DNA of 15,721 bases, taken from positions 1 to 15,721 of the forward strand of contig CAKTVK010000046.1 in the NCBI GenBank assembly GCA_934623455.1. Reading direction: 5' to 3'. Position numbers and translations under genes: made by a program. The notes below the pieces were generated by a model. That model was not told the origin of the DNA and did not search any database. It was given only the letters and a program-made list of their open reading frames with translations. Below are positions 1 through 7,400 of the stretch, piece after piece; position 1 is the stretch's first letter; each line of letters opens with the position of its first letter. This DNA is from an uncultured Eggerthellaceae bacterium. GTDB taxonomy: Bacteria; Actinomycetota; Coriobacteriia; Coriobacteriales; Eggerthellaceae.

Positions 1-3
1 TAA

Positions 4-76
4 TGGCGATTTTAATTTGACTGTGATTGGCTATTTTAGTCTGACTTTTTGTGGCTATTTTAACCCGACACTAACA
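4..76. mobile_element. Probable terminus of an IS21-type insertion sequence
   Basis: Three direct repeats start at 4, 28 and 52, exactly 24 bp apart, and share TGGCnATTTTAnnnnGAC. The last one runs into ACTAACA and ends at about 76. Read from the gene side, the end begins 5'-TGT and then shows repeated inward units. IS21-family elements typically have 5'-TGT termini and several tandem copies of a terminal motif, which is the basis for the call. The transposase genes would lie left of the window, so only the end is visible. It stops about 22 bp before the next start codon, so the element may supply or disrupt that gene's promoter. It could instead be a regulator-binding array. Confidence 0.5.
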
Positions 77-98
77 TTGCGAGGGGGCGCATGTATCA

Positions 99-1166
99 AT
101 GGAGAATGTCATTCTTTCGGGGCGTGATGCTGTTTCTTTTTTGACGTCTTCTTTGGTGAAACAGCTTGATGCCGATAATGAATTTGCAGCATATGTTTCC
201 CGGTCATCGAATAATTTCATGGCCTATCTTTCGGGTTCAATGGATTTTACGCCGCTCCTTTGTTCCGTCGAGGGCCGTCCGAGGATGTCGAAGCAAGAGG
301 GCGCTCAGCTTGCGCAGATGCTTTCGGTTTCATTGCCTTTGCATATCATGGTTTCCTCGGCATCGTGTCGTCGAAACTCTAAGAGCATGCGTTGCTCGGT
401 TCAACCTGGCGGCATTCCTGGTGATTTATGCTTTAAGGTGGCAGATGGTTTTTATTGTATTTTGCCCGAGCTTGCTTTGTTGCAGCTTGCTAGAGAATGC
501 ACGGATATCCAAATTGTTGTGCTGATGAGCATGCTGTTTGGGATTTTTGCTAAAGACAGAGAAACGGGCGGTCTTGTGCCTCGTAGAAGCGTAACAACGC
601 CTGCTAAAGTTGCGGCGTTTATTGAATCGTGCGAACAGAGTTGTTTGAAGGTGCCTAATGGACTCTCGCGTGTTAAAAAGCTTGTTCCCTTAGCTGTTTG
701 CGGGGCGGCAAGCCCAAAGGAAATTGAATGTGCTCTTAGATTGGGATATCCAGTTGAACTGGGAGGATGTGGTCTTGGCATTCCCGAAATGAACTACCGA
801 CTGGATATCCCGTCAACAATGCGCGCTCGTTATTGCGATTTGTACTGGCCCGAGCAAAATGTTGCGGTGGAATATCATGGCGCATTCGAACATGCTTTGC
901 CCGGTTCTCTTGAGGCGGATGCCCTCCATGGTAATGATCTGGCTTCTATTGGTGTTCCTATTTTCAATATAACAGCAGGTCAGTTAAGAAATCTATCTTC
1001 TTTTAACCAAGTTGCACGATTGGTGGAAAAACAAATCTTTGCATATAAAAAACCGCATGCACATAAATGCAACAAGGTTCTTTTTCCGTCCACCGTGGGG
1101 TTTCATGATAAGCAGCAAGCCTTGAGAGACCAAATTGATGCTGCTTTTGCTCTCTTCGGATTCTAA
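99..1166 (+). CDS. DUF559/AbiEi-like endonuclease-fold protein of unknown role
   Basis: This 355-aa protein has no signal peptide or membrane segment. Its C-terminal third resembles the Vsr/DUF559 endonuclease-fold domain of a family I recall as common in Coriobacteriia. Visible features are SPKEIE (205-210), NYRLDIP (232-238), CDLYWP (246-251) and VAVEYHG (255-261). D247 and E258 with H260 are the likely PD-(D/E)xK-type acidic residues. The middle has ILPELALLQLA (121-131), similar to the SPEL segment of AbiEi-like proteins. Relatives as I recall them usually have Y-D after the glutamate-containing strand, whereas here it is YHG. The ATG at 99 follows GAGGGGG at 81-87. The gene looks more AT-rich than its neighbours and sits between an IS-like end and a palindromic element, which suggests transfer. 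Nuclease activity is inferred only. Confidence 0.6.
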   Translation: MENVILSGRDAVSFLTSSLVKQLDADNEFAAYVSRSSNNFMAYLSGSMDFTPLLCSVEGRPRMSKQEGAQLAQMLSVSLPLHIMVSSASCRRNSKSMRCSVQPGGIPGDLCFKVADGFYCILPELALLQLARECTDIQIVVLMSMLFGIFAKDRETGGLVPRRSVTTPAKVAAFIESCEQSCLKVPNGLSRVKKLVPLAVCGAASPKEIECALRLGYPVELGGCGLGIPEMNYRLDIPSTMRARYCDLYWPEQNVAVEYHGAFEHALPGSLEADALHGNDLASIGVPIFNITAGQLRNLSSFNQVARLVEKQIFAYKKPHAHKCNKVLFPSTVGFHDKQQALRDQIDAAFALFGF

Positions 1167-1240
1167 AATCGTTCACAGTTATTGAAAAAAACGACTTTAT
1201 TGGAATAAACTCTCAAAAAACGATAACTGTGAACGATTTT
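1165..1240. repeat. 76-bp nested palindrome after the endonuclease-fold gene
   Basis: An 18-bp sequence at 1165-1182 (AAAATCGTTCACAGTTAT) has its perfect reverse complement at 1223-1240. The 40-bp spacer contains a second dyad at 1196-1209 (TTTATTGGAATAAA). Both dyads share the same centre at 1202.5. Between the two stems, two A-rich runs (1185-1191 and 1215-1220) face each other and would form an internal loop. The left arm overlaps the stop codon of the upstream gene. The element could be a terminator with an unusually complex hairpin, an operator pair for the gene downstream, or a small palindromic mobile element. Confidence 0.7.
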
Positions 1241-1254
1241 TACGATAGTTTGGA

Positions 1255-1260
1255 TATAAA
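1255..1260 (+). promoter_or_regulatory. Possible -10 box for nfo (TATAAA)
   Basis: TATAAA lies 44 bp upstream of the chosen nfo start. No convincing -35 hexamer is visible at the standard distance. The right arm of the 76-bp palindrome (1223-1240) occupies that space, so a protein binding the palindrome could control this promoter. This is a weak prediction. Confidence 0.25.
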
Positions 1261-1304
1261 ACAGTTCCCGCTTGTTGGCAAGCGGCTTACGGAAAGGATT
1301 GCTT

Positions 1305-2135
1305 GTGCTTACCATCGGATGTCATTTGTCCTGTTCAAAGGGGTATGCCGCCATGGCGAAACAGGCGGCGTCCATCAACGCGAATACCTTCCAGTTTTTC
1401 ACGCGCAACCCGCGCGGCGGCAAGGCGAAAGCCATTGATCCAGCGGACATTGCGAAGTTCGAGACTCTGGCGGCGGAAAACGGCATAACCGTGTTCTTAG
1501 CGCATGCGCCCTATACGCTCAATCCTGCGTCGAACAAGCCCGAGACCTGCGAATTCGCTCATCAGGTTCTTGTCGACGACTTGCAACGCATGGAAGTAAC
1601 ACCTGGCCAGCTTTACAACATGCATCCGGGAAGCCATGTGGGGCAAGGCGTTGACGTGGGCGTCGAAAAAATTTCTACCATGCTCAATGAGGTGTTGCAG
1701 CCGCCGCACACCACCACGCTTCTGCTGGAAACAATGGCGGGTAAAGGGAGCGAAGTAGGTGGCTCGTTTCAGGAGATTGCCGCAATCATTGAGCGCATTG
1801 AGTCCGGCTTGCGCGAACAGGTGGGCGTGTGCCTGGATACCTGCCATATTTGGGATGCCGGCTACGACATTGTTGAGGACTTAGATGGCGTGCTGCGTGA
1901 GTTCGACCAGGTCATCGGCTTGGATCGCCTGCATGCCATCCATTTGAACGACAGCATGAATGAGCGCGGCACCCATAAAGATCGCCATGCCGCTATTGGG
2001 GCGGGTCACATTGGGTTTGACGCGCTGCGTGCCGTAACGCGTCATCCGCTGCTTTGCGACCTGCCGTTCTTCCTGGAAACGCCCCATGAAAGTTTGAGCG
2101 GCTGGGCAGAAGAAATCGCCCGCTTGCGCGCATAA
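1305..2135 (+). CDS. nfo: Endonuclease IV (apurinic/apyrimidinic endonuclease)
   Basis: This 276-aa, zinc-dependent AP endonuclease of base-excision repair cleaves 5' of abasic sites. It begins LTIGCHLSCSKGY, matching the family N-terminus. All nine metal ligands of the family can be placed: H67, H107, E142, D178, H181, H213, D226, H228 and E258, in motifs such as HPGSH, LDTCH, HLND, DRH and LETP. The length is close to the E. coli enzyme (285 aa). I chose GTG at 1305 because AAGGA at 1294-1298 lies 6 nt upstream and the conserved N-terminus begins there. An in-frame TTG at 1272 would add 11 residues without family support. It converges on apt with a shared terminator. Confidence 0.93.
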   Translation: MLTIGCHLSCSKGYAAMAKQAASINANTFQFFTRNPRGGKAKAIDPADIAKFETLAAENGITVFLAHAPYTLNPASNKPETCEFAHQVLVDDLQRMEVTPGQLYNMHPGSHVGQGVDVGVEKISTMLNEVLQPPHTTTLLLETMAGKGSEVGGSFQEIAAIIERIESGLREQVGVCLDTCHIWDAGYDIVEDLDGVLREFDQVIGLDRLHAIHLNDSMNERGTHKDRHAAIGAGHIGFDALRAVTRHPLLCDLPFFLETPHESLSGWAEEIARLRA

Positions 2136-2169
2136 AGCAAGCAGCAGCGGAGATTCGGGCTGTGTTCGT

Positions 2170-2183
2170 GGGCTCGCGAGCCC
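2170..2183. repeat. 14-bp perfect palindrome GGGCTCGCGAGCCC
   Basis: This perfect palindrome lies 34 bp after the nfo stop codon, upstream of the main terminator. It has no T-run, so it is unlikely to terminate alone. It may protect the 3' end of the transcript, or it may be chance in a GC-rich spacer. Confidence 0.4.
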
Positions 2184-2246
2184 CGCAACTTGCTGAACCC
2201 GCAAGCCCGCCGAGCCTGCGCCCGCTGCAAAAAACGGGCGAGTAAC

Positions 2247-2277
2247 AAAAACGGGACCGAACGTGGTCCCGTTTTTT
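2247..2277. terminator. Bidirectional intrinsic terminator between nfo and apt
   Basis: The 8-bp stem ACGGGACC (2251-2258) / GGTCCCGT (2265-2272) has a 6-nt loop. It is flanked by an A-run at 2247-2250 and a T-run at 2272-2277. The run on each side serves as the U-tract for transcription in one direction. It fits the convergent arrangement of nfo (plus) and apt (minus). Confidence 0.88.
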
Positions 2278-2332
2278 AGTACCGTAGGGGTTTGTTAAAA
2301 CCGTGCAAGCGCGGCTTTAGCTTGGCTTCGCT

Positions 2333-2881
2333 TTAATCCCATTTCTCCTGCTCAACAACACATTCAGAGAAAATAGGAACATCGAGTTCCTTTGCGATGT
2401 TCTCGCGCGGATGCAGGTATGCCAGTTCCAAAAGGAAGGCAAGGCCGCCCACGCGCGCACCGCATTTTTGGACCAAGTGAATCTGCGCAATGGCGGTGCC
2501 GCCCGAAGCAACAAGGTCGTCAACCAGCAGAATAACATCGTCTTCGGAAAGAGCGTCGGCGTGAATGTGCAGCTCATCGGAGCCGTATTCCAAGCCGTAC
2601 TTTTCGGAGATGGTGTTGCGCGGCAGCTTGCCCGGCTTGCGTGCCGGCACAAACCCAACGCCCATCTTCAGAGCAACGGGTGCGCCCAAAATGAAGCCGC
2701 GCGCTTCAGCGCCCACGACTTTCGTGATGCCGGCGTCTTTAAAGGCTTCTGCAATGTCGTTCACAAGCGACGAAAAAGCTTCCGCATCGGCGAAAACAGG
2801 CGTCACATCCTTGAACATAATGCCCGGTTGAGGGTAGTTGGGCAGGCTGATAACAAGGCTTTCGTAATCAATATCGCTCAT
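2333..2881 (-). CDS. apt: Adenine phosphoribosyltransferase
   Basis: This 182-aa cytosolic purine-salvage enzyme makes AMP from adenine and PRPP. Family hallmarks are YPQPGIMFKDVTP (16-28), GAEARGFILG (57-66), RKPGKLP (81-87) and the PRPP-binding loop VILLVDDLVASGGTA (116-130), with the acidic pair D121/D122. A serine (S126) stands where many homologues have threonine in ATGGT. I chose the ATG at 2881 because AAAGGA (2888-2893 on the minus strand) lies 6 nt upstream and MSDIDYESL matches the usual start. The frame stays open to 3016, but that stretch is Arg/Cys-rich and unlike the family. It stands alone on the minus strand, divergent from the lipoprotein gene. Confidence 0.95.
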   Translation of the reverse strand: MSDIDYESLVISLPNYPQPGIMFKDVTPVFADAEAFSSLVNDIAEAFKDAGITKVVGAEARGFILGAPVALKMGVGFVPARKPGKLPRNTISEKYGLEYGSDELHIHADALSEDDVILLVDDLVASGGTAIAQIHLVQKCGARVGGLAFLLELAYLHPRENIAKELDVPIFSECVVEQEKWD

Positions 2882-3003
2882 GGAACGTCCTTTTCGCGGT
2901 CTTTGGCACAGATTGCGGGGGCGCAATTTTTCGCCCGCACGGTCTGCGCATGGTCTTGCTGTGGCGCAATTGCCACGTTTTCTTTTAAACACAAACAGCA
3001 GAT

Positions 3004-3009
3004 ATTGTA
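3004..3009 (-). promoter_or_regulatory. Possible -10 box for apt (TACAAT on the minus strand)
   Basis: The plus strand reads ATTGTA, giving TACAAT about 120 nt upstream of the apt start. The best -35-like sequence is weak (TGGCGA at 3029-3034, spacer 19). The rest of the 290-bp divergent spacer between apt and the lipoprotein gene shows nothing stronger. A second TACAAT on the plus strand at 3104-3109 could serve the lipoprotein gene, but it lacks a good -35. Confidence 0.3.
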
Positions 3010-3171
3010 CTACCATCAGGCATTTTTTTCGCCAGATTAAGCATTGATTTCTCTTTCTTCAAGCATGTCCGTTTCTTGGGACGCGTAAAATTGCCCAAAG
3101 AAGTACAATTATTCGAAGATGATTCACACCTTGGCGAAAAGTGCGGTTGACTGCCGGCGAAGGAATGCGCG

Positions 3172-3924
3172 ATGCTTGGAAGGAGCGTGCACGTTATGCG
3201 AAAAAGGGACGAAGATTGCCGCCGCCGTTGCGGTTTTTCTGATGGCCTCGCCCGCTCCTTTCATGCACGCCAGCATGTGTCCTTGGCGGCTTGGTGTTCG
3301 GTGGTGCTTTTGATGGCCGTCGTTCTGGGAGCGACTGCCTGCATGCCCGTTGCGCCCGCGTCTTCGGCATCTTCGAGTGCTTCGCCTTCGCAAGCGACGG
3401 CATCTGCTTCAAGCGCGGCACCTGCTGAAAGCCAAGAAATAGAAGTTGACCTGGAGAAACTTGCGCAGAGCCTCCCTGAAGAAGGCTTGCCTGAAAAATA
3501 TATCGACGAAACATTTTTGGGATGCAGCGATAAAGTGGAAAGAAAAGGCGACTGCACCTTTTACACGTGGTATGCGAAAAACGGCTCGAAAGACGAAATC
3601 TTCTATGCTGGCTGTGCGAATGGGGCTGTAGTCGTAACGCTCAAGCTTGGATACCAGTTTGGAACTGTTTACTGGCCCGATTCAGATGGGCTTCCCAATT
3701 TGTATGCGGAATCCCCTTCAAAAAAAGAAAGCGGCAAAGCTCCTGCGAAAAGCCGTGGGTCATCCGATGCTTCGGCAGACAGCGCTGCTGGCAGTGGCGG
3801 CGGTTCATCGAGCTTTTCGGGCACGTCGAAAAAACCGAATAAGTACAGCCCGCGCGATTACGATTCCGCCGAAGATTGGGAAGCCGATACCGGTGGTTCC
3901 CTTGACGAATGGGACCGTCAGTAG
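3172..3924 (+). CDS. Predicted lipoprotein of unknown function
   Basis: I do not recognise this 250-aa protein. It has a long basic N-region, then a hydrophobic stretch (about 37-55) ending in LGATAC with the candidate lipid-modified Cys at 57, so it is likely anchored outside the membrane. A Ser/Ala-rich linker (about 60-86) follows. Next is a compact region (about 88-178) with four cysteines (in FLGCSDK, GDCTF and AGCANG) and many aromatics. The tail is Ser/Gly/Lys-rich and ends acidic (YDSAEDWEADTGG). ATG 3172 has GAAGGA at 3159-3164, 7 nt upstream. ATG 3196 has GGAAGGAG at 3178-3185, 10 nt upstream, and would give a more usual signal length. I chose the first, but either is possible. It sits alone, with no obvious partner. 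Confidence 0.6.
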   Translation: MLGRSVHVMRKRDEDCRRRCGFSDGLARSFHARQHVSLAAWCSVVLLMAVVLGATACMPVAPASSASSSASPSQATASASSAAPAESQEIEVDLEKLAQSLPEEGLPEKYIDETFLGCSDKVERKGDCTFYTWYAKNGSKDEIFYAGCANGAVVVTLKLGYQFGTVYWPDSDGLPNLYAESPSKKESGKAPAKSRGSSDASADSAAGSGGGSSSFSGTSKKPNKYSPRDYDSAEDWEADTGGSLDEWDRQ

Positions 3925-3939
3925 CGCAGTGCGCTTGTG

Positions 3940-4024
3940 TTCGCTACGATGCTCGGGTTGCCCTGCAGTGCGTAGTGTCCGCGCGATCGCCTGCGACATT
4001 CGCTGTGTCGCTCGGGTTGCCCTG
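3940..4024. repeat. Pair of 26-nt GC-rich repeats in the spacer
   Basis: Two copies, at 3940-3965 and 3999-4024, share TTCGCT, then six variable bases, then CTCGGGTTGCCCTG. They are 59 bp apart. The surrounding 3925-4115 is rich in GCGCA/TGCGC and GTGTCGC/GCGACAC pairs and carries no believable coding sequence. It looks like a decayed or intergenic repeat region. I cannot assign it to a known repeat family. Confidence 0.5.
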
Positions 4025-4164
4025 TCAGCGCGCCCTCCGCGCAACTATATGCGACACTTAAGCCGCATTGGCGGTACGTGCCCTCTGCTCTCACTGCGCT
4101 GCGCCGCTACGTAAAGCCGTTTAGTAAAAAATCTGCAAATCCAAAAAGTTTTTCTTTAAAAAAA

Positions 4165-4212
4165 GTTAACGTCTGCTAACATGCTCTACGTATGTTAGCT
4201 ATAGGTAACATT
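4165..4212 (+). promoter_or_regulatory. Cluster of TAAC/GTTA dyads, likely operator array upstream of the flavoprotein locus
   Basis: Three overlapping inverted repeats are visible. GTTA (4165-4168) pairs with TAAC (4177-4180). GCTAACAT (4175-4182) has its perfect inverse ATGTTAGC (4192-4199). TGTTAGCTATAGGTAACA (4193-4210) is an 18-bp palindrome with 8 of 9 pairs matching. An A/T-rich tract (4141-4164) precedes them. This arrangement suggests a dimeric regulator with several adjacent sites controlling the locus that starts at 4485. The regulator is not in the window. The region is about 275 nt from the start codon, so a long 5' leader would follow. Confidence 0.5.
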
Positions 4213-4473
4213 GCGCAGTTCACATTGGCAAGGCGGCTGGGTGGGTTGCCCATTGGGTGAAACGCTCGGATGGCTGGTGGCTCGTCTTGAAGTGCGAGGT
4301 AGTTGGGTGGGTGCCGGTTATGCGAAGTAGTTGGCGCTTAGGACAAATAAGGTACTCAATGTATTCATGATTGCCTTGCGCGTTTTGCCTTTGTCGCAGT
4401 ACGAACGCAGTGCAGCAAAGGTGCAACCCAGCGAGTCGACGCATTGTAAACAAGCAATGTGCCTGTAAAAAAG
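4213..4473 (+). other. Non-coding leader upstream of the 1123-aa flavoprotein gene
   Basis: This stretch has no believable gene. It is rich in G/T, with near-repeats GCTGGGTGGGTTGCC and GTTGGGTGGGTGCCGG about 65 bp apart. A weak promoter-like pair is TTGGCG (4331-4336) with TACTCA (4353-4358). A short inverted repeat, CATTG/CAATG, lies near 4442-4459. I looked for FMN, cobalamin and other common riboswitch signatures and saw none. Confidence 0.35.
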
Positions 4474-4484
4474 AAAGGAGAACT

Positions 4485-7400
4485 ATGCGAAATGCCCCAT
4501 TTCGAAAAAACCTGGGAGCTTTGACCAACAAAGCGTTTCGGGTTTTTTTGACGGGATCCATTGTTCTGTCGTTTAGTCCGGCAACGGCTCTGGCAAACGA
4601 GGTTTCCCAAGATGGAAGCGCGGCAAGCGCGTTGACGTCATGGACGGAGACGCAAAAAGAAGAACCGGCCGATACCAGTGCTACCAACATCGATTCGACC
4701 AGTTCTTCCGTAGTAGAGAACGCAACGTCCTCTGAAGGAGATTATACCCAATTTGCGCTGTCGCCTGCCACTCTTTCTGCCCTTGAAGCAGGGAATACAT
4801 ACACGCCAGGCGTGTATGTGGGAAATGCGACCGTGACCAACAAGGGTACCGACGATTGGACAACGTACCAGATTTCCGTAAATGTCACGATTGACGAGAA
4901 CGGAAAAATCAGCGCAGTGGCACTTACGGATGATTCCTACAAGAACGCCGCTGCCGATAGTTCCGACAATGAAACGTATCTCGAAAATGCCGAGTTGGGA
5001 ACGCGCAAGGCAACGGGCGTTGCGGCACAGATTGTGCAAGCGCAATCCGTCGAGGGCGTTCAGGCTGTTTCCGGAGCTACCTACTCTAGCGCTGCGCTTG
5101 TAGAGGCAGTGGTCGATGCGTTGGCGAAGGCAACTGCCGATGCATCCGACGGATACGTGTACCTGTATGCTGCGGTGCCTTATAGCGAGTATTATGCTTC
5201 AGAAGTCGTGCAGGCGGCGGGGTCCAATGCGGCCGGCACTCAGGTGGACACGCATAATGAAGCGGATACGGGCGCGTTCGATGTTGTTTCCCGTGCCACA
5301 ACAAACCATGGTCTTCATCGCGGCAGCTATCAAAACACGGCCATTATTTACGGCACGAGCGGTGCAACTTATAAGGTGAATTCATGGAATAGCGGTTCAG
5401 AAGCCGTTTTGGAAGACGGTTCGGTCATTACATTTAGTCGCGGTAACATTACCGCAGGCGATACGACCGACGTTATGGATCACTACGAGATTACGGGTTT
5501 CAAATACGTTCCTGTTGCGGTGAAAAGCGCTGACTTGGATGCTTTCAAAGCAAAATACACTGTGGTGGAAAACGGCGGAGCACTTGCGGGAGGTTACACC
5601 GAACAGCAGTTGAACAGCTATAACGTTGTTGCAAACGTTGATGCGAATACGAACGGTCTGAAAGTAGCCACGAAGAATGACGAAACGGGCGACTTCTCGT
5701 TCGGAAAGCGTCAGGTGGGCACTACTTCGGGCGTTAAAGATTCAGCGCTTAAGGTGGCGGATGTTTCCACGTTGGGCGTAACAACGAAAAACGCGAAGAC
5801 CGGTGCGGCGCTTGCTGGTTCGTATGGCGATTTTCTGCGTGTTGACTTGAAATCGAATTATGGCGACCTGGGTGCCAATATGCAGGCGGTTTTCTGGGAA
5901 TACTACGGCTCGGGCGATACGGTTTTGGCAACATACGGAACAAAGTTTGCCGCAGATAACTGGATGCATAAGTCGAACGGCATCCAGCTGGGTCTCACGG
6001 AATCGGCGCGCTGCACGCTTCCCCAGGGCACCGATGGCACGGGCAAGTGGAAAGTGACCATTTGCGCTTTAGGCTACGAAGATACTGTTTTGACGCTGGA
6101 CGTCGATGAAAGCGACATCAACAACGCGCATGTGGTAAGCAGCACGGAAGCTCTTGAGCAGGCAATATCCGCTGCGGAAGCTTTGACTGAAGCCGACTAC
6201 ACTGTTGCATCGTGGGCATCGCTTTCCGTTGAGCTTGGCGAGGCAAAAGAGCAACTCGCTCTTGCCCAGCAAGGTCCTACCAAGACCACCCAAGAAGCCG
6301 TTGATGAAGCAACTTTCCATTTGAACGAAGCGATAAAGAGCTTGGTACATGCGGGCTTTACCACATGGGCCGCTAATTATGCCGAACTCGGCGTGGACAC
6401 GTCCACGGGCTATGATGCGGTCTCTTCGGCGACGAACTTCACCAGCCGTCACGCAAAGGACATTCCCACCAATGTGCAGCGTGCAACCGATGAAAACGGC
6501 ACGGTAACCCTGACGGGTGTGAATAAGACCGCGAAGGAATCCACGGTTTCTCCTGCTGTTTCTTCTTCCAGCTTTGCTTATAGCAACAAGTACGGTACGG
6601 GTGAATTCGTTGTTGTGCCTGATGATACTGTTGAAGGCTATGTTTGGAACGAGTATTTGAACGCGATTACCGCTATCACCATCAGCGACGGAACAACTAC
6701 GGTGGGCACGCTGCCGTGGATTGACTATTATGGCGAGAACTCAACGGCGGGATTCCATTACAACAAGATTGAAATCGCGGTGAACAACGGCGAATCTGTT
6801 GGCTCGAATAAGGCGAATGTGACGCGTTTTGCTCCGTTCTACAACGAAGGCGCATCGCAAATCAAGGCGGGAACGTACACGATCACGGTTTACGCCGATG
6901 GTTACCAACCCCTTTCTACCAGCGTAAACGTCCTTCCCACGGCTGAGCAGCCGCTTTCCGTGAGAAGCACATACGATGGCGCAGCGGTGAAGCTTTCGGG
7001 CATGCCTGAAGACATGACGGGCGCAACGGCAACGGTTTCTTATACCGTTGGTTCGGGCCGCAACGCCAAGACGTACTATCTTGCTCAGGACGCCGCAATA
7101 TCCAATGGCGTTGTCAAGCTTTCGGAGTCTATGGTTGCAGGGACCACATACACCGTGGCCGTGAACAGCGCGAACTACGCGCCTATGACGGCAAGCTTTA
7201 CGCAGCAGGCCGAAGCAACCCTGACGCTTGATTTGGCTACTACGGCAACAAATCTCAAGGTAGGCGATACGTTTAACGTGGCAATCTCAATGAAAGGCGA
7301 TAAGATCACTACAGCTCAAGGCACGCTTTCGTTTGATGATAAAGTTGTTCGTCTAACGGGCTTTAGCACCGAGAACTCCCAGCTTTCCGAGAAAGATAAT

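Noticed and set aside
1229..1438. A 69-aa open frame overlapping the start of nfo
   Set aside because: It lies in another frame over the nfo N-terminus, begins inside the palindrome arm, and has no family features.
2882..3016. N-terminal extension of apt to 227 aa
   Set aside because: The added residues are Arg/Cys-rich and unlike the family. A good ribosome site and the conserved N-terminus support ATG 2881.
2411..3040. A 209-aa plus-strand frame opposite apt
   Set aside because: It is antisense to a clear conserved enzyme and has no recognisable domain. It is a by-product of codon bias.
3925..4114. Possible coding continuation or small gene after the lipoprotein
   Set aside because: The open frames here (to 4114 on the plus strand, 3805-4044 on the minus) are Arg/Cys-rich, repeat-derived and lack ribosome sites.
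4213..4473. A riboswitch (FMN or cobalamin) in the leader
   Set aside because: I could not find the conserved core sequences of either class. The G/T-rich repeats alone are not enough.
4371..4484. Upstream extension of the large flavoprotein to 1161 aa
   Set aside because: The strong AAAGGAG site and the signal peptide begin at ATG 4485. The extension would place 38 residues before the signal peptide.
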